A DNA stretch of 64,000 nucleotides from NCBI GenBank assembly GCA_016720775.1, contig JADKJX010000001.1, positions 682,001-746,000 on the forward strand, written 5' to 3'. Source of the DNA: Chitinophagaceae bacterium. Its GTDB lineage: Bacteria; Bacteroidota; Bacteroidia; Chitinophagales; Chitinophagaceae. Below are positions 51,422 through 59,715 of this stretch, piece by piece. The notes beneath the pieces were generated by a model. It was not told the DNA's origin and made no database searches. It saw only the letters and a program-made list of their open reading frames with translations. The position numbers and the translations under genes were made by a program. Within the stretch, counting starts at the first letter, position 1. Each line of letters starts with the position of its first letter.

Positions 51422-52213
51422 GTGCAATGCCCTCCTTTAAAAATAACATTTCTCGGTACCGGCACCAGCAGTGGCGTACCCATGATCGGCTGCAGTTGCG
51501 CCGTATGTACATCAACTGACAAAAAGGACAAACGATTGCGGTCGAGTATCCTGGTGGAAAGTGAAGCAACATCCATTGTAATAGATACCACCCCCGATTT
51601 CCGTTACCAGATGCTGCGGGCCAATGTAAAAAAACTGGATGCGGTGTTGTTCACCCATCCACATAAAGATCATATTGCCGGGCTGGATGATGTGCGGGCT
51701 TACAATTTCTTTCAGCACAAGCCCATGGAGATATATGCCAACTCATTAACGGAAGAAGGAATAAAACGGGAGTTTGCGTATGCTTTTTCTGATAAAAAAT
51801 ATCCCGGCCTTCCCAACCTGAATCTGAATACGATCGATGAATCGCCTTTTATGATCGGCGATATACCGGTGATCCCGGTGCTGGTATGGCACTTAAAAAT
51901 GCCGGTGCTGGGTTTCCGGTTTGGACGGTTCACCTACATAACAGATGCCAACCGGATTGATGAAGAAGAAAAAGAAAAAATAAAAGGCAGTGACCTGATG
52001 GTGCTGAATGCGCTGCGTAAGGAAAAACATATCTCTCACTATACCCTGGATGAAGCCGTTGCCCTGGTGCAGGAACTGGCTGTACCCAAGGCTTATTTTA
52101 CGCATATCAGCCACCAGTTGGGAAAGCATAAAGAAGTGAATGCCGGGCTGCCAAAAGGAATTGAATTGGCATGGGATGGCCTGGAGATCCTGGAAAACAG
52201 GCTCACATCGTAG
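51422..52213 (+). CDS. MBL-fold hydrolase, phosphoribosyl-1,2-cyclic-phosphate phosphodiesterase-like
   Basis: 263 residues from GTG 51422. Metallo-beta-lactamase fold with the opening LKITFLGTGTSSGVPMIGC (PhnP-type, Cys-rich CSCAVC), metal motif HPHKDHIAGLDD, then YITDAN and HISHQLGKHKEV. PhnP cleaves the cyclic phosphate of ribose 1,2-cyclic 5-phosphate; no other phosphonate gene is present, so the substrate is uncertain. No ATG lies in frame before the fold; a promoter core 4 bases upstream supports GTG. Confidence 0.88.
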   Translation: MQCPPLKITFLGTGTSSGVPMIGCSCAVCTSTDKKDKRLRSSILVESEATSIVIDTTPDFRYQMLRANVKKLDAVLFTHPHKDHIAGLDDVRAYNFFQHKPMEIYANSLTEEGIKREFAYAFSDKKYPGLPNLNLNTIDESPFMIGDIPVIPVLVWHLKMPVLGFRFGRFTYITDANRIDEEEKEKIKGSDLMVLNALRKEKHISHYTLDEAVALVQELAVPKAYFTHISHQLGKHKEVNAGLPKGIELAWDGLEILENRLTS

Positions 52214-52448
52214 CGGTAAAAACCCCAGGTTGCAATATATTCTGCATCTTAATGAAAATAAAATAAGCCATCGCCACAATGGCGAGTATGAAATATAACA
52301 GCATCTCGGTTCTTCCCGGGTCTTTAATTTTATACATTGATCTGCCCCGGATGAATGAAGGAAAATAAAGCCAGATGATCCGCAGCAATTGTATAAAGAT
52401 CGCATACACACAAGTAATACTGAGGAGTATTTCTATTATGATTTTCAT
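52203..52448 (-). CDS. Small membrane protein
   Basis: 81 residues from ATG 52448. Two hydrophobic helices (about 3-25 and 47-68) joined by a basic loop (PSFIRGRSMYKIKDPGR). It converges on, and overlaps by 11 bases, the end of the MBL gene. No family recognised. Confidence 0.55.
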   Translation of the reverse strand: MKIIIEILLSITCVYAIFIQLLRIIWLYFPSFIRGRSMYKIKDPGRTEMLLYFILAIVAMAYFIFIKMQNILQPGVFTATM

Positions 52449-52600
52449 TTTATAAGTTTTATTGCTGCCTCGTACAAATACAGCATGCATAACATATTTA
52501 CAAATCAAATAAAACTGCTTTGCTGAACAACGGTGATTTCCTCTTTGCAGAATGATTTTTTACTCTTGCAGCTTGCGGCACCGGTTTTTATCTTGAACAG

Positions 52601-53566
52601 ATGCCAGCCCTCCGGAAATATTTAGCAGAGTATTTTTCTTTTACCCGCAAGGAGCGAACGGGGATCATTACTGTTATGGTGCTGATAATACTGCTTGTCT
52701 TCCTTCCCTTTTGTTTCCCATATTTTCTTCCCGGAAAAAAATACGATCACCGGCAATTTGAAAAAGAGATCGCTGCTTTGAAAATAAAACAGCCCGACAG
52801 TGGCTCCAATCGCTTTAATAATTTTGATGAAAACAATTACCAGAACTTTTATCAGCCATCTGAAAAGAATTATTACGGCAAACAATCCAAAGGCGAACTG
52901 TTCTATTTTGATCCTAATACCTTACCCGTGGAAGGGTGGAAACGCCTTGGGATAAGGGAAAAAACAGCCAATACCATTCAAAACTATATTTCAAAAGGAG
53001 GCCATTTTTCCAAACCGGGGGATATTGGTAAAATATGGGGCCTGCATGAAGATGAAGTGAACCGGTTATTGCCTTATGTACGGATACTGCAAAAAAATAA
53101 TGATAAATACGTTCCGGCAGAAAGTAAGGAGTATGCTAAACAACCGGAAAGACCGAATTATGTCAAAACTGTCATTGATATTAACGGTGCCGATACATCT
53201 TCCCTCATTGCCCTGCCGGGCATTGGCAGCAAACTGGCAAACCGAATCATTGCCTTCCGGGATAAGCTGGGCGGATTTTATAAAGTGGAGCAAGTGGCAG
53301 AGACCTATGCATTGCCTGATTCCGCTTTTCAGAAAATAAAAGATCAACTGGCCATCAATAATTCAACCGTAAAACAATTAAACATCAATACGGCAACACT
53401 GGAAGAACTGAAAGCACATCCTTATATCCGCTATACTATTGCCAATGCCATCATCCAATACCGCAACCAGCATGGAAATTTTGCTTCCGTAAGCGATCTT
53501 AAAAATATCATGATCATCACCGGGGAGATGTACAGCAAAATTGAACATTATGTTACTATCCGGTAG
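52601..53566 (+). CDS. Helix-hairpin-helix protein with membrane anchor (ComEA-like)
   Basis: 321 residues. One membrane helix near the N terminus (about 20-43), a polar linker, then three ComEA-type HhH units: about 115-165, 193-250 (DINGADTSSLIALPGIGSKLANRI) and 258-320 (LNINTATLEELKAHPYIRYTIANAI). The second has the classical GIG hairpin. HhH units bind DNA backbone; ComEA is the DNA-uptake receptor, but other competence genes are not seen here. Topology puts the repeats outside the cytoplasm. Confidence 0.85.
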   Translation: MPALRKYLAEYFSFTRKERTGIITVMVLIILLVFLPFCFPYFLPGKKYDHRQFEKEIAALKIKQPDSGSNRFNNFDENNYQNFYQPSEKNYYGKQSKGELFYFDPNTLPVEGWKRLGIREKTANTIQNYISKGGHFSKPGDIGKIWGLHEDEVNRLLPYVRILQKNNDKYVPAESKEYAKQPERPNYVKTVIDINGADTSSLIALPGIGSKLANRIIAFRDKLGGFYKVEQVAETYALPDSAFQKIKDQLAINNSTVKQLNINTATLEELKAHPYIRYTIANAIIQYRNQHGNFASVSDLKNIMIITGEMYSKIEHYVTIR

Positions 53567-53622
53567 TGTTTCTGCCCATATTTTAAAATTCTGTATTTTG
53601 CGCCCTCAATGATTGCGACTAT

Positions 53623-54762
53623 ATGAATTTCGAGACAACTGAACTGACTGAACAGGTGGCACACACTGCCCGTGATTTTGCCAACCAGCATATCAAGCCA
53701 CATTTAATGGAGTGGGACGAAAGCCAGGAATTTCCCGTACAGGTATTTAAGGAAATGGGAAAACTGGGATTGATGGGTGTATTGGTGCCTGAAAAATATG
53801 GCGGCAGCGGCATGGGCTATTTTGAATACAATGCCATCATACAGGAAGTGGCAAAGGTTTGCGGCTCAATTGGCTTATCGCTGGCGGCACATAATTCTCT
53901 TTGCACCGGTCATATTTTAAGTTTCGGAAGCGAGGAGCAGAAGAAAAAATATTTACCTAAGCTTGCTTCGGCAGAACATATTGGTGCATGGGGATTAACA
54001 GAAGCCAATACCGGAAGCGATGCCGGCAACATGAAAACCACGGCTGTAAAAGATGGTAATGATTGGATACTGAATGGAACCAAGAACTGGATCACGCATG
54101 GAAAAAGCGGCGACGTGGCCGTTGTGATCTGCCGCACCGGCGAGCCGAGAGCGAAAGACAATGCAACGGCATTTATTGTAGAAAGAGGAACAGCCGGTTT
54201 CAGCGGGGGAAAGAAAGAAAATAAACTGGGCATGCGGGCAAGTGAAACCGCCGAGATGATATTTGATAATTGCCGCATACCAGATGCAAACCGGATAGGA
54301 GAGATCGGCCATGGATTCAAACAAAGTATGAAGGTACTGGATGGCGGAAGGATCTCCATTGCAGCATTGGGATTGGGAATTGCAAAAGGGGCGTATGACG
54401 CATCCTTACAATATTCAAAAGAACGTTACCAGTTCGATCAGCCCATTGCTAATTTCCAGGGCATCAGTTTTAAGCTGGCCGACATGGCCACTGAAATTGA
54501 AGCAGCAGATCTTTTAATTAAACAGGCCTGTGATCTGAAAATGAGGGGCCTGCCCATGACCAAGGAAGCAGCCATGGCAAAATATTACTCCAGTGAAGTG
54601 GCGGTAAGAGCGAGCACCGAAGCCGTTCAGATATTTGGGGGTTATGGTTACACAAAGGACTTCCCGGTTGAAAAATTTTACCGCGACAGTAAACTGTGTA
54701 CCATTGGAGAGGGAACAAGTGAGATACAGAAGCTGGTGATCAGCCGGGAAGTGCTGAGATAA
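53623..54762 (+). CDS. Acyl-CoA dehydrogenase
   Basis: 379 residues. N-terminal helical domain, FAD/substrate strands (LTEANTGSDAGNMKTTAV, KNWITHG), and the C-terminal domain with QIFGGYGYTKDFPVEKFYRDSKLCTIGEGTSEIQ, including the catalytic Glu. FAD enzyme forming trans-2-enoyl-CoA. Short- or branched-chain specificity is possible, which would match the butyryl/isobutyryl-CoA chemistry of IcmF, but electron-transfer flavoprotein genes are absent here. Single gene; the cytochrome follows 49 bases later. Confidence 0.93.
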   Translation: MNFETTELTEQVAHTARDFANQHIKPHLMEWDESQEFPVQVFKEMGKLGLMGVLVPEKYGGSGMGYFEYNAIIQEVAKVCGSIGLSLAAHNSLCTGHILSFGSEEQKKKYLPKLASAEHIGAWGLTEANTGSDAGNMKTTAVKDGNDWILNGTKNWITHGKSGDVAVVICRTGEPRAKDNATAFIVERGTAGFSGGKKENKLGMRASETAEMIFDNCRIPDANRIGEIGHGFKQSMKVLDGGRISIAALGLGIAKGAYDASLQYSKERYQFDQPIANFQGISFKLADMATEIEAADLLIKQACDLKMRGLPMTKEAAMAKYYSSEVAVRASTEAVQIFGGYGYTKDFPVEKFYRDSKLCTIGEGTSEIQKLVISREVLR

Positions 54763-54811
54763 AGCACATCAGACACAATTTTAATCTAGATCAATCGTTT
54801 TTCCGGGTACT

Positions 54812-55168
54812 ATGACAAAAATGAAACTACTGACCGGCCTTGTGATCATTGTTGCCATAATCAGCTGCAATAACAGCGAAGGTTCAGGCAAGAAGATCAA
54901 TCCAAATATTGATGCTGCAGGGTTATTTGCTACCAACTGTGCATCCTGCCATAAGTGCGACGTTGATTTCACCGGCCCGGCCTTAAAAGGCGCTGCTTCC
55001 CGCTGGAAAGATAAGACCCTGATGTATGAATTTATGCGGAATCCGTTTGGGGTGATCCAGAAAGATGCGTACGCAGCCGGACTCTTCAAGAAGTATAATG
55101 CGGTGATGACACCTACCACGTTGACCGACGAACAAATTGATGCAGTGCTGGAGCATTGCAATCAATAA
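54812..55168 (+). CDS. Small c-type cytochrome lipoprotein
   Basis: 118 residues. Lipobox near Cys19 (AIISC). One class I haem motif (NCASCHKCD, about 47-55), and MTPTTLTDEQIDAVLEHC near the end with the likely axial Met. The CHKCD sequence adds an extra Cys near the haem. It is an electron-carrying, membrane-tethered periplasmic cytochrome. A decayed second copy follows at 55204. Confidence 0.88.
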   Translation: MTKMKLLTGLVIIVAIISCNNSEGSGKKINPNIDAAGLFATNCASCHKCDVDFTGPALKGAASRWKDKTLMYEFMRNPFGVIQKDAYAAGLFKKYNAVMTPTTLTDEQIDAVLEHCNQ

Positions 55169-55203
55169 GGGTAATATAATTTCGCTGTTCTAACAGAATC
55201 TCT

Positions 55204-55561
55204 ATGGATAAACACAAACTCCAGAGATATACCTTCTTCCTTTTAATGGCTAGTAGTATGGGCACTTTTATTGATTTGAACGAAGGAGTCCAGTGGCGCG
55301 AACTCTTCAAAATGCCCCCAAAACCCGAATGAATTTACTGGCCCAAAATTAAAGGGGCGGAAGATGGGGAGGTGAAAAAGGGATGCTTTTTAGAACCAGG
55401 AGGCAGTATCTACAAAGGCCTATGCAAAAAAGCTTTTTGAAAAATGGAATAAAGTACAAATGACAGCCTTTCGTTTATCAGATGCTGAACTGGATGCGAT
55501 GATGAATTACTGGGAAAGAGCAACACATTTATCACAATCCATCTTCTTCATCTTTACCTGA
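55204..55561 (+). pseudogene. Decayed second copy of the small cytochrome c
   Basis: Frames between 55204 and 55561 give pieces that align with the gene at 54812: a signal-like MDKHKLQRYTFFLLMASS start, EFTGPKLKG (compare DFTGPALKG), then KAYAKKLFEKWNKVQMTAFRLSDAELDAMMNYW (compare the end of 54812, AYAAGLFKKYNAV). The haem motif is lost (LFKMPPKPE) and stops and frameshifts separate the pieces. It accounts for the 364-base space after 55168. The 3' end overlaps the small minus-strand gene. Confidence 0.65.
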
Positions 55562-55702
55562 AGCTCCAAACATATTATCTACAGCGCCTCCCAGCATCGG
55601 GAATTTCTCCTTTACAAAATCCTTGATCGTTTCCAGTGCCTTTGTTGCCTGTTCTTCGGAGATGCCTGCATTTGCCATCAACTTGTTTATTAATTCCTGC
55701 AT
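55532..55702 (-). CDS. 56-residue acidic helical protein
   Basis: ATG 55702 to TGA 55532. The sequence opens MQELINKLMANAGISEEQAT and continues ALETIKDFVKEKFPML, then GAVDNMFG and an acidic end. It looks like a single amphipathic helical domain, a recurrent small protein in Bacteroidota. No signal peptide. Function unknown; it lies 87 bases downstream of the Rel/Spo gene on the same strand. Confidence 0.7.
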   Translation of the reverse strand: MQELINKLMANAGISEEQATKALETIKDFVKEKFPMLGGAVDNMFGASGKDEEDGL

Positions 55703-55751
55703 AAATTTTATTTTATACTGTAAGTAAAAATATGAGATGCTTTTAACCGTG

Positions 55752-55793
55752 AACTCCTAAACCACAAACCACAAACTTCAAACTCCCAACTAC
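55752..55793 (-). repeat. 7-bp-period repeat at the end of the Rel/Spo gene
   Basis: Six units of AAACnnn (55752-55793), overlapping the stop codon of the Rel/Spo gene (55790-55792). No clear inverted partner. Confidence 0.75.
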
Positions 55794-58030
55794 TCCGTAT
55801 CATACCTGTCTACCCGCTCAATACCCGGCAATGACGTTAACCTGTCCACCAGTTCATCCAGTTCTTCCCTGTCGTGAACAAATATTTTCACATTGCCTTC
55901 AAATATACCTTCTTTGGCTTCAATGGTCATTGCCGAAATATTAAATTTCATTTCGCCGCTGATGAGGTTGGTGATCTTATGAATTACTCCCACGTCATCA
56001 AGCCCTATGATGCGTAAACCGGTGAGGAAAGATATCTCCTTGTTCTTGGCCCATTTGGTTTTCACAACGCGGTGACCGTAATTAGCCAGCAGCCTGGCAG
56101 CATTCGGGCAATTGGTGCGATGGATCTTTAATCCTTCACCAGCGGTTACAAAACCAAACACATCATCTCCCGGGATGGGTTTACAGCAGTTGGCCAGCGT
56201 ATATTGTATCTTATCGCTGCTTTCGCCAAAGATGATAAGCTCCGCATCTTTCTTGTCGTATGTTTTTGCGGGAATGAACTTATCGGTCTTTTCTTCTACT
56301 ACAGGCTTGACCGGTTTTGGTGCGACCAGCTTATCTCCCTGCGTAGTGAATTCTTTTAATTCTTTAAGATCAATTTTCTTAACAGCAATATCATAAAGCA
56401 GGTCGAGCGATGACCCGGTCTTATAAAAATTTGAAAGTTCTTCCAGGTTGCTTTGGTTCATGGATACGCCCATGCCTTCCAGTTTTCTTTGCAACGTATA
56501 TTTTCCTTCTTCTGCGGTTGCTCTTTTTTCTTCTTTAAGCGTATCCTTGATCTTTGATTTTGCTTTACTGGTGACCACAAAATTCAGCCACTCAATATTG
56601 GGTTTTTGTTTTGCGCTGGTGATGATCTCTACCTGGTCGCCGCTGCGTAACTTATGACTGATGGGAACCAGCTTGTGATTTACTTTGGCGCCGATACATT
56701 TACTGCCTACGGCCGTATGCACACCAAATGCAAAGTCTAAGGCAGAAGCGCCGACCGGTAACATCTTCACTTCTCCTTTTGGTGTGTACACATAAATTTC
56801 TTCTGCAAGAAAGGATGTTTTAAAATCCTGCAGGAAGTCGATGGAGTTGCCATCCTGGTTGCTCAAAGCTTCCCGTATCTGTTGAAACCATTTGTCGAAG
56901 CGGCTTTCATCATCCTTACCTTCTTTGTATTTCCAGTGGGCAGCCAGGCCCTTTTCGGCGATCTCGTTCATGCGCTTGGTCCGTATCTGCACTTCCACCC
57001 ATTTACCATGCGGCCCCATCACGGTGGTATGCAAGGCTTCATACCCATTGCTTTTTGGATTGCTTAACCAATCCCGTAAACGTTCCGGTGAAGGATTGTA
57101 TTCATCCGTGATGATGCTGTACACTTTCCAGCAATCTTCTTTTTCTTTTTCCACGGGGGAGTTTACCAATATGCGGATGGCGAAGAGATCATACACTTCT
57201 TCAAAGCTCACCCCCTTTTTCTTCATCTTGTTCCAGATGGAGTGAATGCTTTTTGGCCGGCCGTATATCTCAAATTCAAAACCGGCCTTTTCTAACTTTT
57301 CTTTCAATGGCCGGATGAAGTCGTTGATGTATTTGTTCCGTTCTCTTTTGGTGTCGGTAAGTTTTTGGGCAATGTACCGGTAGGTATCCGGCTCCATGTA
57401 TTTCATGGCCAGGTCTTCCATTTCCGTTTTAATATTATACAAACCCATGCGGTGGGCAAGGGGCGCATACACATAAACTGTTTCGCTGGAGATCTTTAAT
57501 TGCTTTTCCCGTTTCATGCTTCCGAGCGTACGCATGTTGTGTAAACGATCGGCAAGTTTTATCAGGATAACACGGGGATCATCGGTAAGGGTAAGTAATA
57601 TCTTTTTGAAATTTTCGGCTTGCTGGGTACTGTTGGTATCCATCACCGTACTTATCTTGGTAAGTCCGTCTACAATTTTTGTCACTTCCGATCCAAACTC
57701 TCTTTGCACATCTTCCAAAGTGATGTCGGTATCTTCTACCGTGTCATGCATCAGGGCGCAGATGGTGCTTCTAACACCCAGGCCGATCTCTTCTACGCAA
57801 ATACGGGCCACTGCAATGGGGTGGAGAATATAAGGTTCGCCGCTCTTACGCCGCATGGTCTTATGGGCTTCGGCGGCCATTTCAAAGGCAGTACGCAGCA
57901 GTTCCTTATCTCCTGGTTTTAATTTCGATTTTAAAACCCTCAAAAGCCCCCGGTACTGGCGCAGGATCTCTTTTTTCTCCTCCGCTTCGTTGAGATTGTA
58001 TTTCGGTATGGTTGCTGTTGTTTCTTCCAT
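55790..58030 (-). CDS. relA: Bifunctional (p)ppGpp synthetase/hydrolase, Rel/Spo type
   Basis: 746 residues. HD hydrolase domain (about 50-190) with the intact metal motif (LMHDTVEDTDI) and HPIAVARI; synthetase domain (about 235-350; GRPKSIHSIWNKM, YDLFAIRILV, YEALHTTVMGPHG); TGS (about 400-465, YVYTPKGEVKMLPVGASALDFAF); a zinc-finger-like CCKPIPGD region; and ACT at the C terminus. An intact HD motif implies hydrolase activity, so it is a Rel/Spo-type bifunctional enzyme controlling the stringent response. Confidence 0.96.
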   Translation of the reverse strand: MEETTATIPKYNLNEAEEKKEILRQYRGLLRVLKSKLKPGDKELLRTAFEMAAEAHKTMRRKSGEPYILHPIAVARICVEEIGLGVRSTICALMHDTVEDTDITLEDVQREFGSEVTKIVDGLTKISTVMDTNSTQQAENFKKILLTLTDDPRVILIKLADRLHNMRTLGSMKREKQLKISSETVYVYAPLAHRMGLYNIKTEMEDLAMKYMEPDTYRYIAQKLTDTKRERNKYINDFIRPLKEKLEKAGFEFEIYGRPKSIHSIWNKMKKKGVSFEEVYDLFAIRILVNSPVEKEKEDCWKVYSIITDEYNPSPERLRDWLSNPKSNGYEALHTTVMGPHGKWVEVQIRTKRMNEIAEKGLAAHWKYKEGKDDESRFDKWFQQIREALSNQDGNSIDFLQDFKTSFLAEEIYVYTPKGEVKMLPVGASALDFAFGVHTAVGSKCIGAKVNHKLVPISHKLRSGDQVEIITSAKQKPNIEWLNFVVTSKAKSKIKDTLKEEKRATAEEGKYTLQRKLEGMGVSMNQSNLEELSNFYKTGSSLDLLYDIAVKKIDLKELKEFTTQGDKLVAPKPVKPVVEEKTDKFIPAKTYDKKDAELIIFGESSDKIQYTLANCCKPIPGDDVFGFVTAGEGLKIHRTNCPNAARLLANYGHRVVKTKWAKNKEISFLTGLRIIGLDDVGVIHKITNLISGEMKFNISAMTIEAKEGIFEGNVKIFVHDREELDELVDRLTSLPGIERVDRYDTE

Positions 58031-58085
58031 CGGTTAAGACGAATTTACGGAAAACAAATCTGTTTTCCGTTTTGCTGAAATGCCT

Positions 58086-58093
58086 TACTTTTG
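58086..58093 (+). promoter_or_regulatory. TAnnTTTG promoter core of the tRNA-Leu gene
   Basis: TACTTTTG, 52 bases before the tRNA start. Transcription would begin about 58098-58102, just at the duplicated 5' copy of the tRNA. Confidence 0.6.
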
Positions 58094-58103
58094 CAACCCT
58101 TTA

Positions 58104-58145
58104 GCGGATGTGGTCCCGCCTTAGGCGGGAGCAAACGCACCACGA
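58104..58145 (+). repeat. Partial duplicate of tRNA-Leu 5' end around a palindrome
   Basis: 58104-58113 repeats the first ten bases of the tRNA gene (GCGGATGTGG). A 17-base palindrome TCCCGCCTTAGGCGGGA follows, then GCAAACGCACCACGA, which resembles the D-arm 3' side (GCAGACGCACCAGAC). It is followed at once by the full tRNA. It looks like an insertion of about 32 bases with a 10-base duplication, or a broken D-arm copy. Confidence 0.65.
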
Positions 58146-58230
58146 GCGGATGTGGCGAAATTGGCAGACGCACCAGACTTAGGATCTGGCGCCGTAAGGC
58201 ATGTAGGTTCGACCCCTATCATCCGCACCA
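58146..58230 (+). tRNA. tRNA-Leu (anticodon TAG)
   Basis: 85 bases including an encoded CCA. Acceptor GCGGATG (58146-58152) pairs with CATCCGC (58220-58226). The anticodon stem CCAGA/TCTGG encloses loop CTTAGGA, giving anticodon TAG (reads CUA and, by wobble, other CUN). Long variable arm as in class II tRNA-Leu. T arm GTAGG-TTCGACC-CCTAT. Confidence 0.95.
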
Positions 58231-58240
58231 AACCAATACT

Positions 58241-58296
58241 GAACAAGGAACAAGGAATCCAGAACGTCGAAGTTCGATACTCCTTGTTCCTTGTTC
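58241..58296. repeat. Eight-unit 7-bp-period palindrome before tig
   Basis: Eight 7-base units fill 58241-58296. The first two are GAACAAG, the last two CTTGTTC, the inverse complement, and the middle units are GAAnnnn variants. The whole forms a long hairpin in the leader of the trigger factor mRNA. Confidence 0.85.
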
Positions 58297-58324
58297 AATA
58301 TTAAAAAAAGATAAAACACATAAT

Positions 58325-59692
58325 ATGGCAACAGTAGTAAGAGAGAACCTCGGTCAATTACACGATAAGCTGACCGTTAAAGTGAGCAAGGAAGATTACC
58401 TGCCCTCCTTTGAGAAAAAACTGAAAGATTACAGTAAAACGGCCAATATCCCTGGATTCCGGAAAGGAATGGTGCCGGCCGGCATGATCAAAAAAATGTA
58501 CGGCAACTCCTTATTCACCGATGAGATCCTGAAATCGGTAGAAAAAGAATTGTATACCTGGTTGAATAAAGAACGGCCCGAAATTTTTGGTCAGCCCTTG
58601 CCCCTGGCCAGCGACCTGCAGAACATGGATATTAATAATCCTGCCGATTATGAATTTGGTTTTGAGATAGGCCTTAAGCCGGAATATACCATGGCCGACC
58701 TGGCAAAAGCGAAACTGACCATGCATAAAGTAGACGTTACCGATGCAATGGTGGATGAAGAGATCAGCCGCATGCAGATAAAGGGCGGAAAAATGACCGA
58801 ACCCGAAACGGTTACCAATGATGAGAATGTACTCAACCTGCTTTTTACCGAAGCGGATAAGGATGGTAATGTGGTTGAAGGGGGCGTATCAAAAGAAAAT
58901 TCTGTGATACTGAAATATTTTACGGCTGCCGTGCAGAAAAAATTCATGGATAAAAAAGCAGGCGATGTAGTTACCGTACAGTTAAGCAAGGCATTTGAAG
59001 AAGATAAACTGGCTATGTTTTTACAGGACCTTGGTTTTGATAAAGACGATAAAGAGGCCGGGAAGAAATATTTTAATCTTGAGGTGGTTAAAGTTGGGTT
59101 GGTAGAAAAACGTGAACTGAATGAAGAGTTCTTTAAAGAGATCTACCCGGCCAAAGAAATTAAAACAACGGAAGAACTGAAGGCTTCCATTAAAGAAGAA
59201 ATTGAAGCATACTGGCTGGCGCAAAGTAAAAACCAGTTGCAGGACCAGATCTATCATTACCTGGTTGACGAAACAAAAATGGATTTCCCGGCAGAGTTTT
59301 TAAAACGCTGGCTGCAAACAAGCGGCGAAAAAGAAAAGACCGCAGAACAGGCTGACACTGAGTTTCCGGGATTCAGTAACCAGTTAAAATGGACATTGAT
59401 CAGCGATAAACTGGTTCATGAACAAAGACTGGAGGTAAGTAATGAAGAATTGCGTGACTACATGAAGATTGAGATCATGCGTTATTTCGGTACCATGAAC
59501 CTGGGCGATGATACCAGCTGGATAGAAAGCTATATTGACCGTATGATGAAAGATGAGAAGCAGGTTGATGCCAGCTACCGCCGCCTGATCACCGATAAAT
59601 TATTCACCTGGCTGGAAGGACAGGTAAAGGCCAAGGAAAAAACAGTGACGCCGGAAGAGCTGACTGCTATGCAGCATCACCACCATCATTGA
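58325..59692 (+). CDS. tig: Trigger factor, with natural C-terminal pentahistidine
   Basis: 455 residues from ATG 58325 (MATVVRENLG). Ribosome-binding N-terminal domain with the signature-like GFRKGMVPAGMIKKMYG (about 40-58), a central PPIase-like region (about 150-240), and a helical C-terminal chaperone domain. It binds nascent chains at the ribosome exit. It ends MQHHHHH, a pentahistidine close to the stop. Upstream is the 7-bp-period palindrome; downstream is a strong terminator. Confidence 0.93.
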   Translation: MATVVRENLGQLHDKLTVKVSKEDYLPSFEKKLKDYSKTANIPGFRKGMVPAGMIKKMYGNSLFTDEILKSVEKELYTWLNKERPEIFGQPLPLASDLQNMDINNPADYEFGFEIGLKPEYTMADLAKAKLTMHKVDVTDAMVDEEISRMQIKGGKMTEPETVTNDENVLNLLFTEADKDGNVVEGGVSKENSVILKYFTAAVQKKFMDKKAGDVVTVQLSKAFEEDKLAMFLQDLGFDKDDKEAGKKYFNLEVVKVGLVEKRELNEEFFKEIYPAKEIKTTEELKASIKEEIEAYWLAQSKNQLQDQIYHYLVDETKMDFPAEFLKRWLQTSGEKEKTAEQADTEFPGFSNQLKWTLISDKLVHEQRLEVSNEELRDYMKIEIMRYFGTMNLGDDTSWIESYIDRMMKDEKQVDASYRRLITDKLFTWLEGQVKAKEKTVTPEELTAMQHHHHH

Positions 59693-59715
59693 TAAATACT
59701 TTATACGATAAATGC

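Noticed and set aside
58091..58324. Upstream extension of trigger factor through the tRNA-Leu gene
   Set aside because: The frame happens to be open through the tRNA and the repeat; the family start is ATG 58325.
59672..59692. Cloning-vector His tag
   Set aside because: The tail is followed by a natural terminator and next gene, has five rather than six His, and no vector sequence is present.
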